Assembly: GCA_944390745.1 (NCBI GenBank)
Contig: CALXQK010000010.1
Location: forward strand, 1 to 64,000
Direction of reading: 5' to 3'
From: an uncultured Duodenibacillus sp.
GTDB lineage: Bacteria > Pseudomonadota > Gammaproteobacteria > Burkholderiales > Burkholderiaceae_F
Length of the DNA stretch: 64,000 nt
Both the position numbers and the translations under genes were made by a program. This document shows positions 1-7,393 of the stretch, piece by piece. Below the pieces are notes generated by a model, which was given only the letters and a program-made list of their open reading frames with translations, was not told the origin of the DNA and searched no databases. Each line of letters starts with the position of its first letter. Position 1 is the first letter of the stretch.

Positions 1-44
1 CTGTGGTGAGAGCCATGAGAGTTCGAGTCTCTCCGACCGCACCA
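1..44 (+). tRNA. tRNA-Leu, 3' part only (cut by window start)
   Basis: The window opens inside a tRNA. Visible are a TGG/CCA variable-arm hairpin (the long variable arm of a class II tRNA), the T arm GAGAG-TTCGAGT-CTCTC, the 3' acceptor strand CGACCGC, discriminator A and an encoded CCA at 42-44. A long variable arm with discriminator A, and an acceptor that would pair with GCGGTCG, fit tRNA-Leu rather than tRNA-Ser. The anticodon lies outside the window, so the isoacceptor is unknown. Confidence 0.8.
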
Positions 45-49
45 GGTGC

Positions 50-127
50 TGGGGTATCGCCAAGTCCGGTTAAGGCAGCGGATTCTGAATCCGCCATTCG
101 TAGGTTCGAATCCTACTACCCCTGCCA
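50..127 (+). tRNA. tRNA-Gln (anticodon CTG)
   Basis: A full cloverleaf can be drawn: anticodon stem GCGGA/TCCGC (78-82 and 90-94), loop TTCTGAA with anticodon CTG at 85-87, T arm GTAGG-TTCGAAT-CCTAC, discriminator G and encoded CCA at 125-127. It lies 5 bases after the preceding tRNA-Leu, so the two are surely co-transcribed. The first acceptor pair is U1-U72 instead of the usual weak U1-A72 of tRNA-Gln. Confidence 0.93.
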
Positions 128-154
128 CGCACCTTGAGGATTTCAGAGCAAAAG

Positions 155-186
155 GGTCGAGACCGATGAGGTCGTCGGCCTTTTTT
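155..186 (+). terminator. Terminator of the tRNA-Leu/tRNA-Gln unit
   Basis: Stem GGTCGA-GACC (155-164) pairs with GGTC-G-TCGGCC (170-180) with one bulged G and a GATGA loop, followed directly by six T. Confidence 0.65.
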
Positions 187-197
187 GTTGCCCGCAG

Positions 198-237
198 ACC
201 GCCCGTCCACTCCACATCCGACGCGGGCGGTTTTTTT
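198..237 (+). terminator. Second rho-independent terminator after the tRNAs
   Basis: ACCGCCCG (198-205) pairs perfectly with CGGGCGGT (224-231), followed by a run of T to 237. It backs up the preceding hairpin. Confidence 0.65.
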
Positions 238-251
238 GTCTTCAGCTCATG

Positions 252-304
252 AAAAAGGCGCCCTGTGCGGCACGGGTTGTGCGCGCGGCAGGGCGCCTTT
301 TCTG
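252..304. terminator. Bidirectional terminator between the tRNAs and gltS
   Basis: AAAAGGCGCCCTG and CAGGGCGCCTTTT form a perfect stem with A and T runs on both sides. On the minus strand it lies just past the gltS stop codon and should end that transcript. Confidence 0.75.
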
Positions 305-319
305 TCCCTGGGCAGGGCT

Positions 320-1573
320 CTAGAAGGTCAGGTTGCCGAACCAGGTGATGACGAGCGCGTTGATCAGGTCGATGAGGAACGCGCCCACAATGCCCACGAT
401 GAGCCAGGACTGCGGGTTGGGACCGTACTTCTCGCTCAGGGCCTGCATGTTGGCCAGGCCGTTGGCCGTGGAGCCCATGGAAAAGCCGATGCCGCCCACG
501 GTGAGCATCACCGTCGTGTAGGTGCGGCCGAACGGCAGGAAGAGAACGAGCCAGGCGTACAGCAGCATGCAGATTGTCTGGCAGATGAGAATGATGATGA
601 GCGGCAGGGCCAGGTGCACGAGCGTGTGCAGCTTGAGCGAGTTGATCGCCATCGTCACAAAGAGCGCCAGGCTGATGTCGGCCACGGCGTTGAGACCGAC
701 GCGGTCGATCTCAAGTTTGCCCGTGAAGTCGGCGATGTTGCGCACGACGGCAGCCACGATCATCGAGCCGATGTAGGCCGGCAGCGTGATGAAGGCCCCG
801 AGAAAGTCGCTCACGATCGTGCCGAGGGCCATGCAGACGGCAATCATGCCGCCCGCCTTGAAGAGCTGCTCGGTGAAGTTCGGGTGCTCGGCCGAGTGCT
901 CGTCGACAATGTCGGTCTTGACTTCGTCGGGCACCTTGAGCTCGGCGTTCATGTCCGGATCCGTCAGCGGCGTCTTGATCTTGTAGCGGCGGATGAGCCA
1001 CTCGCCGAAGGGGCCGCCGATGGTGAGCGCGGCCACCATGCCGAAGGTGGCCGCGGTCACGGCCACGACCGTGCCGCCGGAAATCCCGTAGAGCTCCTCG
1101 AAATACGGACCGAAGGCAGCCGACGTGCCGAGACCGCCCATCATCGAGACCGAGCCCGCGAGGATGCCGTAGTGAAAGTCAAAGTCAAGCAGCTGCGTGA
1201 CGGCGATGCCGATGCCGTTTTGCACAAAGCACAGCGCCGTGACCGCGGCAAGAAAGGCCACGAGCAGCTTGCCGCCCTGCTTGATGAGCTTGAGGCTGGC
1301 CATCATGCCGATGGTGGTGAAGAAGGCGAGCATCAGCATGCTTTGCAGCTTGCCGTCGAAATTGACCTGCAGAATGCCGTTGGCCTCGAGCACCGAAAGC
1401 ACGAAGGCAAGGGGCATGCCGCCGACCACGGGACTGGGAACGGAAAACCGCTCAAGCACGCGGATTCTTTTCTTGAGCCAGGAGCCGCCGTAGTAGGCAA
1501 GTACGGCGAGGGCGAGGGCCTGCACCATGTCGATGTTGATGGTGAGGGCGGCTGCTGCAGCGGGTTCTGTCAC
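320..1573 (-). CDS. gltS: Sodium/glutamate symporter GltS
   Basis: Inner-membrane Na+-coupled glutamate uptake carrier of the ESS family. The product is about 417 aa with roughly ten hydrophobic segments. Family-typical stretches are visible: PSPVVGGMPLAF near the N terminus, MLMLAFFTTIGM, the glycine-rich SMMGGLGTSAAFG, and a matching motif in the second half (MLTVGGIGFSMGSTANG). I chose the GTG at 1573 because GGAGA lies 7 bases upstream; an ATG at 1645 would add 24 charged residues unlike the family. It is divergent from the threonine aldolase gene and ends at a strong terminator, so it is probably monocistronic. Confidence 0.92.
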   Translation of the reverse strand: MTEPAAAAALTINIDMVQALALAVLAYYGGSWLKKRIRVLERFSVPSPVVGGMPLAFVLSVLEANGILQVNFDGKLQSMLMLAFFTTIGMMASLKLIKQGGKLLVAFLAAVTALCFVQNGIGIAVTQLLDFDFHYGILAGSVSMMGGLGTSAAFGPYFEELYGISGGTVVAVTAATFGMVAALTIGGPFGEWLIRRYKIKTPLTDPDMNAELKVPDEVKTDIVDEHSAEHPNFTEQLFKAGGMIAVCMALGTIVSDFLGAFITLPAYIGSMIVAAVVRNIADFTGKLEIDRVGLNAVADISLALFVTMAINSLKLHTLVHLALPLIIILICQTICMLLYAWLVLFLPFGRTYTTVMLTVGGIGFSMGSTANGLANMQALSEKYGPNPQSWLIVGIVGAFLIDLINALVITWFGNLTF

Positions 1574-1871
1574 GGGTACTTCTCCGAAGGGTGAATCTTG
1601 TTGTTTTGTTTTTTCGCAGACGTCGTCCGAGGGAGGCGTCCGCACCCCGCTCCCCGGGCTCCTCGGGAGGGCTCGTGGTGCAAGGAAGGGAATCTATTAT
1701 TTTCAAGGACTTCGCGAAAGTTTGCAAGGAACTGCCCATTTGCCTTCCTGCGCTGCATCCGCGCGGCCCGCGCCCGCCGGGCGCGAGGCGTAAACTCGCA
1801 CGAGGCGGCAAGGCTGCGCCTGAAGGGGGCCTGGCGGCCGATCCGACGTTTTTCATTTCACTGGCTAGAAA

Positions 1872-2915
1872 ATGCTGCACTTTGACACCGACTACATGCG
1901 CGGCGCGCACCCCGAAGTGATGCGCAGGCTGCAGGAAACCAACCTTGACCAGACGACGGGCTACGGCACGGATCCCCATACGGCGCACGCGCGCGAACTG
2001 ATTCTGCAGGCCTGCGGTCTTCAGCAGGGAGCGGTGTACTTTCTTGCGGGCGGCACCCAGACCAACGCCACCGTGATCGACAGCGTGCTCGCGCGCCATG
2101 AGGGCGTGATCGGCGCCGAGACCGCGCACATCAACGTGCACGAGGCCGGGGCCGTTGAAGCTACCGGACACAAGGTGATCGCGCTGCCCGCGCACAACGG
2201 CAAGATTGATCCCGCAGAGCTTGAGGCCTGGCTTGAGAGCTTCTTTGCCGACGGCACCTACGAGCACATGGTGATTCCGGGCATGGTCTACATCTCGCAG
2301 CCCACGGAGCTCGGCACGCTCTACAGCCTCGGGGAGCTCGAGGCAATCAGCCGCATCTGCCGCAGCCGCGGCATCGTGCTTTATGCCGACGGCGCGCGCC
2401 TTGGATACGGGCTTGCCTCGGAGGCCTGCGACGCGACGCTCGAGGACCTTGCGCGTCTTGCGGACGTCTTTTACATCGGCGGCACCAAGGTGGGGGCGCT
2501 CTTTGGCGAGGCCGTGGTCGTCACGCGCCCGGAGCTTTTTGCCCATGCCGTCACCAACATCAAGCGCCGCGGCGCGCTGATGGCCAAGGGGCGTCTGCTC
2601 GGCGTGCAGTTTGAGACGCTCTTTACCGACGGGCTTTATCTGGAGCTCGCGGCCAACGCCGTCGACAAGGCCATGCAGATCAAGCGCATCTTCACCGAGG
2701 CGGGCTATGCGCTAGCCATCGACTCGCCCACCAACCAGCAGTTCTTCGTGCTTCCCAACGCCGTGATGGACCGGCTGCACGAGCACGCCACCTTCGAGCT
2801 CTGGGGGCCGCGCGGGCCGAAGGAGACGATGGTGCGCTTCGTGACGGACTGGGCGACGAGCCAGGCCGATGTCGACGAACTTGCCAGGCTCGTCGAACTT
2901 GCGGCGCAGCCCTGA
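1872..2915 (+). CDS. ltaE: Low-specificity L-threonine aldolase (PLP enzyme)
   Basis: Cytoplasmic fold-type I PLP enzyme of the beta-eliminating lyase/threonine aldolase family. It should cleave L-threonine or L-allo-threonine (possibly also phenylserine) to glycine and an aldehyde. The protein is 347 aa. The cofactor lysine is K206 in YIGGTKVGALFG; D173 and R176 in YADGARLG fit the PLP pocket, and the AGGTQTN loop (59-65) fits the phosphate site. The N terminus LHFDTDYMRGAHPEV is typical, so ATG 1872 is well supported despite a poor ribosome-binding site. The gene stands alone between gltS (divergent) and metN. Substrate preference cannot be read from sequence. Confidence 0.88.
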   Translation: MLHFDTDYMRGAHPEVMRRLQETNLDQTTGYGTDPHTAHARELILQACGLQQGAVYFLAGGTQTNATVIDSVLARHEGVIGAETAHINVHEAGAVEATGHKVIALPAHNGKIDPAELEAWLESFFADGTYEHMVIPGMVYISQPTELGTLYSLGELEAISRICRSRGIVLYADGARLGYGLASEACDATLEDLARLADVFYIGGTKVGALFGEAVVVTRPELFAHAVTNIKRRGALMAKGRLLGVQFETLFTDGLYLELAANAVDKAMQIKRIFTEAGYALAIDSPTNQQFFVLPNAVMDRLHEHATFELWGPRGPKETMVRFVTDWATSQADVDELARLVELAAQP

Positions 2916-3009
2916 CAAACGATTCCCCGGGGCTGGGTAATACCTCAAGAGGATGGCTTCGGGGCCGGCCCTTGTGCGGCCCCGGGCTCATCCGGACCGC
3001 CGGGTGATC

Positions 3010-3102
3010 TTGACAAATTCCTGCGAACATTGGACACTCTGCAGAATCTTTTTTCTCTGGGCGCCCGCGGCCGCAGCCGGGGGCTGCGGCGTCTTTGACG
3101 CC
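3010..3102 (+). promoter_or_regulatory. Candidate metNIQ promoter and leader with overlapping hairpins
   Basis: The 389-base gap 2916-3304 holds TTGACA (3010-3015), a 17-base spacer and GACACT (3033-3038), a good sigma-70 type promoter. About 25 bases after the expected start a perfect hairpin forms (GCCGCAGCC 3070-3078 with GGCTGCGGC 3082-3090). It overlaps a second one (GGCGTC 3088-3093, loop TTT, GACGCC 3097-3102). The two share three bases and could compete. I could not match a known SAM riboswitch class. The rest of the gap shows nothing I can name. Confidence 0.4.
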
Positions 3103-3304
3103 CCGGGCAGGGCCGGCTGCAGGGCTTTTGCGGCAGCACAAAAATAAACGAGCGCGCATTTTTTTCAGCCAAAAGACCAGGGCTTTTGGGACATGCGCGG
3201 ACTTGCGCCGGCTTGCCGACGAATTTTTCGGGCCTTCACGTCCGGCGCAGGACGCCCTGAGCGGCCCCTCGCACCGGCCAGACGCCCTCCATGCATTTGA
3301 CAAC

Positions 3305-4330
3305 ATGCTCGAACTCAAGCACATCACCAAGTCCTTTGACACCGATGCGGGCCGCGTGACGGCCGTCGACGACGTATCGCTTGCCATCAGGCAGGGCGAG
3401 ATCTTCGGCATCATCGGCTTTTCGGGGGCGGGAAAGTCCACGCTTGTGCGCTGCATCAACCTGCTCGAGCGTCCCACTCAGGGCGAGGTGGTCATCGACG
3501 GCACGGATCTCACCAAGCTCTCCGACAGCGACCTGCGCGCGGTGCGCCGCCGCATCGGCATGATCTTTCAGCACTTCAACCTCATGCCGAGCCGCACGGT
3601 GTTCGACAACATTGCGCTTGCGCTGCGCCATTCCGACCTGGACAAGGCCGCGCGCGCCGAAAAGATCCGCTCGCTTCTCGAGCTCGTGGGGCTCTCGGAC
3701 AAGAGCTCGGCCTATCCCGCGCAGCTCTCGGGCGGGCAGAAGCAGCGCGTGGCCATTGCGCGCGCGCTTGCCAACGATCCCAAGGTGCTCTTGTGCGACG
3801 AGGCCACAAGCGCCCTCGATCCCCAGACCACGCACTCGATTCTGAAGCTGCTGCGCGAGGTCAATGAAAAGCTGCGCCTGACGATTGTGGTCATCACCCA
3901 CCAGATGGGCGTCATCAAGGAGATCTGCGACCGGGTGGCGGTGATGAAGAAGGGCCGCATCGTCGAGGAGGGCTCGATCGTGGAGATCTTCGCCCACCCG
4001 AAGGATCCGCTCACGCGCGACTTCATCAACACGGCCAACAACGTCAAGAAGTTTCTCGAGGTGGTCAACAGCGGCGAACTCAAGCGCGAGCTCAAGGGCG
4101 GCGAAAGGATTCTGCTTCTGACCTATCTCGGACAGTCCGCCGGCGAGCCGATGGTGGTGGCGCTCTATGAGCGCTTCGGCGTCAAGGCCAACATCATCTT
4201 CGGCAACATCGACTTCATTCGCGGCTCGGCGCTCGGAAAACTCGGCGTCGTGCTCTCGGGCGAGCCCGAGGCGGTCGCCGCCTCCGTGGACTATCTCAAG
4301 ACCAACGGCGTCACCGTCGAGGAGCTTTAA
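3305..4330 (+). CDS. metN: Methionine ABC importer ATPase MetN
   Basis: Cytoplasmic ATPase of the high-affinity methionine importer MetNIQ. The 341-residue length matches the family (E. coli about 343). Walker A GFSGAGKST lies at 38-46, the signature LSGGQKQR at 141-148, and Walker B VLLCDEAT at 161-168. The C-terminal roughly 80 residues look like the NIL domain that senses methionine and inhibits transport. ATG 3305 gives the canonical start MLELKHITKSF; the open frame runs further upstream without family similarity. The stop codon is immediately followed by the metI start. Confidence 0.95.
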   Translation: MLELKHITKSFDTDAGRVTAVDDVSLAIRQGEIFGIIGFSGAGKSTLVRCINLLERPTQGEVVIDGTDLTKLSDSDLRAVRRRIGMIFQHFNLMPSRTVFDNIALALRHSDLDKAARAEKIRSLLELVGLSDKSSAYPAQLSGGQKQRVAIARALANDPKVLLCDEATSALDPQTTHSILKLLREVNEKLRLTIVVITHQMGVIKEICDRVAVMKKGRIVEEGSIVEIFAHPKDPLTRDFINTANNVKKFLEVVNSGELKRELKGGERILLLTYLGQSAGEPMVVALYERFGVKANIIFGNIDFIRGSALGKLGVVLSGEPEAVAASVDYLKTNGVTVEEL

Positions 4331-5008
4331 ATGGATTTCATCTACACCCTGATGCCCAATCTCGAGCGCCTGAGCGGGGAGCTCATTGAATGCATCGGAC
4401 AGACCTTCACCATGCTTGCCGTGTCGGGCACCATCGCCTGGGTGCTCGGCGTGGCCATCGGCGTGCTGCTCGTGGTCTGCCGGCCCGGCGGCATTCTTGA
4501 AAACCGCGTGCTCTTTACCATTCTCGACCGGGGCATCGACATCATCCGCTCGATTCCCTTCATCATTCTCATTGTGCTGCTCATTCCGGTGAGCCGCTTT
4601 CTGGTCGGCACGGGCTCGGGCGTGACGGGCTCCTTTGTGGCGCTTGTGGCGGGCACGGTTCCGTTTTTCGCGCGCCAGATCGAGTCCGTGCTCTCGGACA
4701 TCGACCACGGCCTCATCGAGGCAAGCCAGGCGATGGGCTTTTCGCCGCGCGAGATCATCTTCAGCGTCTATCTCAAGGAAAGTATTCCGGGCATCACGCG
4801 CGTGACCATGATCACCTTCGTGAGCCTGGTGGGCATCACCGCCATTGCCGGGGCCATCGGTGCGGGCGGACTCGGCGACTTCGCCATCCGCTACGGCTAT
4901 CAGATGGGATACCGCGACATGATCTGGCTGACGGTCATCATCATCCTGGCCATCATCAGCGTGTTCCAGTTCTTCGGCAACATCATCGTTCGCCGCTCGA
5001 CGCACTAG
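4331..5008 (+). CDS. metI: Methionine ABC importer permease MetI
   Basis: Inner-membrane permease of the methionine importer, 225 aa with five to six membrane segments. It carries the EAA coupling loop (EASQAMGFSPREIIF, about residues 130-145) that docks on MetN, and the family-typical AGAIGAGGLGDFAIRYGYQ near the C terminus. The ATG follows the metN stop codon with no gap, indicating translational coupling. Confidence 0.95.
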   Translation: MDFIYTLMPNLERLSGELIECIGQTFTMLAVSGTIAWVLGVAIGVLLVVCRPGGILENRVLFTILDRGIDIIRSIPFIILIVLLIPVSRFLVGTGSGVTGSFVALVAGTVPFFARQIESVLSDIDHGLIEASQAMGFSPREIIFSVYLKESIPGITRVTMITFVSLVGITAIAGAIGAGGLGDFAIRYGYQMGYRDMIWLTVIIILAIISVFQFFGNIIVRRSTH

Positions 5009-5067
5009 GACAGGGCAGGGCGGCGCGGCGCTCCGGTTTCATTTACTGTTTGTGAGGATTCATCATC

Positions 5068-5955
5068 ATGCGTTTGCTTCAATCTGGATTTAAGAAGGCC
5101 GCCTGCGGCGCTGCGGCTGTCGCCGTCTGCGCGCTCGCGCTCACCGGCTGCGGCAATGATCAGAAGGAGGCCGCGGCCTCGGGCATCACCGTGGTCAAGG
5201 TGGGCGTCGTGGGCGACTACAACGCGCAGTGGGACACGGTCAACAAGCTCCTTGAAAAGGACAAGATCCAGGTGAAGCTTGTGAAGTTCTCCGACTACGC
5301 CACGCCCAACCGCGCCCTGGCCGACGGCGAGATTGACCTCAACGCCTTCCAGCACAAGGCCTTCCTTGCCAATGACATCGCCCGCAACGGCTACAAGATC
5401 GAGGCGATCGGCGATACGCTCATCACCCCCTTGCGCGTCTTCAACAACAAGGAAAAGCTCAAGTCCATGAAGGACGTCAAGGACGGCGACATCTTCGCCA
5501 TCCCGAGCGACCTGACCAACGGCGGCCGCGCCCTGAAGGTCCTCGAGTCCGCCGGCCTCATCGTCTGCGATCCGGCCAAGGGCTACGTCCCCACCAAGAC
5601 CGACATCACCAAGTACAACGTCAAGATCGAGATTCGCGAGGCCGAGTCGGGCGTGCTCTACAACATCCTGCCCGACGTGTCGGCCGCGCTCATCAACGGC
5701 GGCAACGCCTACACCGCGGGCCTTGACCCGGCCAAGGACTCGATCTACACCGAGGACATCAATGCCGCGACCAATCCCAACGTGGGACAGCTCTACAACG
5801 TGATCGTCGCCCGCAGCAAGGACAAGGACAACCCCGCCTACAAGAAGGTGGTCGACGCCTATCACACCTTTGACACCGCCAAGACCCTGATGGACGTCTA
5901 CAAGGGCGCCTTCACGCCCGTCTGGAAGGGTTCCGAGAAGTACAAGTACGAGTAG
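5068..5955 (+). CDS. metQ: Methionine-binding lipoprotein MetQ
   Basis: Substrate-binding component of MetNIQ, anchored to the outer face of the inner membrane. The 295-aa precursor has a basic N terminus, a hydrophobic core and the lipobox LTGC with Cys28 as lipidation site. The mature part is of the NlpA family: YNAQWDTVNKLL near the start, then NAFQHKAFL, IPSDLTNGGRALKVLE and the INGGNAYTAGLDP region. It lies 59 bases after metI on the same strand and so completes the importer operon. Confidence 0.95.
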   Translation: MRLLQSGFKKAACGAAAVAVCALALTGCGNDQKEAAASGITVVKVGVVGDYNAQWDTVNKLLEKDKIQVKLVKFSDYATPNRALADGEIDLNAFQHKAFLANDIARNGYKIEAIGDTLITPLRVFNNKEKLKSMKDVKDGDIFAIPSDLTNGGRALKVLESAGLIVCDPAKGYVPTKTDITKYNVKIEIREAESGVLYNILPDVSAALINGGNAYTAGLDPAKDSIYTEDINAATNPNVGQLYNVIVARSKDKDNPAYKKVVDAYHTFDTAKTLMDVYKGAFTPVWKGSEKYKYE

Positions 5956-6055
5956 CAGCGGCCGCTCCCGGGCACGGTCCCGGGGCGCCGGAACTCTCTG
6001 ACAAGGCGCCCCGCGCGGGCGCCGGTTTTGTCTTTTGATTGCGGACACCGATCCT

Positions 6056-7252
6056 ATGCTTCACATCGATCCCCAGGTTTTAGAGCTCAAGGACTACATC
6101 TTCGGCATGCGGCGCCACTTTCACGCCCATCCCGAGATCAGCCTCAAGGAATACAAGACGAGCGCGCGCATTGAGGCCGAGCTCGACGCGGCGGGCATTG
6201 CGCACGAGCGCGTGGGCGAGACGGGCGTGTGCGCGCACATCTACGGCGCACGCCCCGCGCCCGAGGGCCGCAGGCCCCGCATCGTGGTGCTTCGCGCCGA
6301 CATGGATGCGCTCGGCATGCAGGACCTCAAGAGCTGCGAGTACGCCTCGCAAAACGAGGGCTTCTGCCACGCCTGCGGGCACGACGGACACAGCGCCGCG
6401 CTGCTCGGCGCCGCGCGCGTGCTGCAGTCGCGCAGGGCGGACTTCTCGGGCGAGGTGCGTCTCTTTTTCCAGCAGGCCGAGGAAATCGGCCAGGGCGCGC
6501 GTCAGTTTGTGGCCGCAGGGCTTTTGAAGGGCGTCGACCGCATCATCGGCGCGCACGTCACCAGCGCCCTGCCCGTCGGACAGGTGGCCGCCATGCCCGG
6601 CCCCATCAACGCGAGCTGCGACTATTTCCGCATTGACGTCAAGGGCAAGGGGGCGCATGTCTCCACGCCGCACCGCGGCATTGACGCGCTTTACATCGCC
6701 AGCCAGATCGTGGTTGCCCTGCAAAGCATCGTGGCCCGCTCGACCGATCCGATGGAGTCGGTCGTGGTGGGTGTTGGAAAGGCATGGGCGGGCACGCAGT
6801 ACAACATCGTGGCCGAGGAGGCCGTGCTTGAGGGCACGACGCGCGCCTTCACGCACGAGACGCGTGCGCAGACCAATGCGCGCGTGAAGGCGATCGCCGA
6901 GCAGACGGCGGCGCTCTACGGCGCAACGGCGGCCGTCACGATCAAGGACTACTCGATGCCGCTCATCACCGACGCGGGCGTTGCGGCCGAGCTTCGCGCC
7001 GTCGCCCAGAGCGTCGTCGGCCCCGAGGGCATTGTCCCCGACTACCCCCGCTCCATGCAGGCCGAGGACTTTGCCGACTATCTGCCGCACTGCCGCGGCG
7101 CCTTCATGTACTTCGGCACCCGCAGCGACAAGCCGGGCACCGAGTACTCCAACCACAACGGGCACTTCGACATCGATGAAAACGGACTGCTCGTCTCGTG
7201 CAGCATCTTCGTGCACTATGCACTCTTTGTCCTGAACGAGCTCGAAGATTAG
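6056..7252 (+). CDS. M20 family amidohydrolase (N-acyl/amido amino acid hydrolase)
   Basis: Predicted cytoplasmic metal-dependent hydrolase of the M20D group (hippurate hydrolase/IAA-amino acid hydrolase-like), about 398 aa. Metal-site motifs are visible: HFHAHPE near the N terminus, RADMDAL, CHACGHDGHSA, and QQAEEIGQGA with the catalytic glutamate pair; a late NHNGHFD supplies the last ligand. I chose ATG 6056 over an in-frame TTG at 6035. It follows metQ by 100 bases on the same strand and probably belongs to the met operon. Releasing methionine or another amino acid from an N-acyl conjugate would fit that position, but the substrate is inference. Confidence 0.85.
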   Translation: MLHIDPQVLELKDYIFGMRRHFHAHPEISLKEYKTSARIEAELDAAGIAHERVGETGVCAHIYGARPAPEGRRPRIVVLRADMDALGMQDLKSCEYASQNEGFCHACGHDGHSAALLGAARVLQSRRADFSGEVRLFFQQAEEIGQGARQFVAAGLLKGVDRIIGAHVTSALPVGQVAAMPGPINASCDYFRIDVKGKGAHVSTPHRGIDALYIASQIVVALQSIVARSTDPMESVVVGVGKAWAGTQYNIVAEEAVLEGTTRAFTHETRAQTNARVKAIAEQTAALYGATAAVTIKDYSMPLITDAGVAAELRAVAQSVVGPEGIVPDYPRSMQAEDFADYLPHCRGAFMYFGTRSDKPGTEYSNHNGHFDIDENGLLVSCSIFVHYALFVLNELED

Positions 7253-7393
7253 TTCGACCTGTCAAACATCCGGCTCTCAAGGCCGACAAGAGCGCCCGTT
7301 TTCTACCTCGGGATGCTTCAGGCGCCTTGCCCGAACCGGCGAAGACCCCCGCCGGGCAGGGGCGCACCGGCGACCTGGTCAGGAACATGCGGG

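Noticed and set aside
185-1594. Long open frame opposite gltS
   Set aside because: It is composed mostly of Arg, Gly, His, Asp and Glu, lacks any family motif, and mirrors codon positions of the real gltS gene; such shadows are normal at this GC content.
2916-3304. Known SAM riboswitch upstream of metN
   Set aside because: I looked for the paired elements of SAM-I and SAM-II and could not place them; only the overlapping hairpins are reported.
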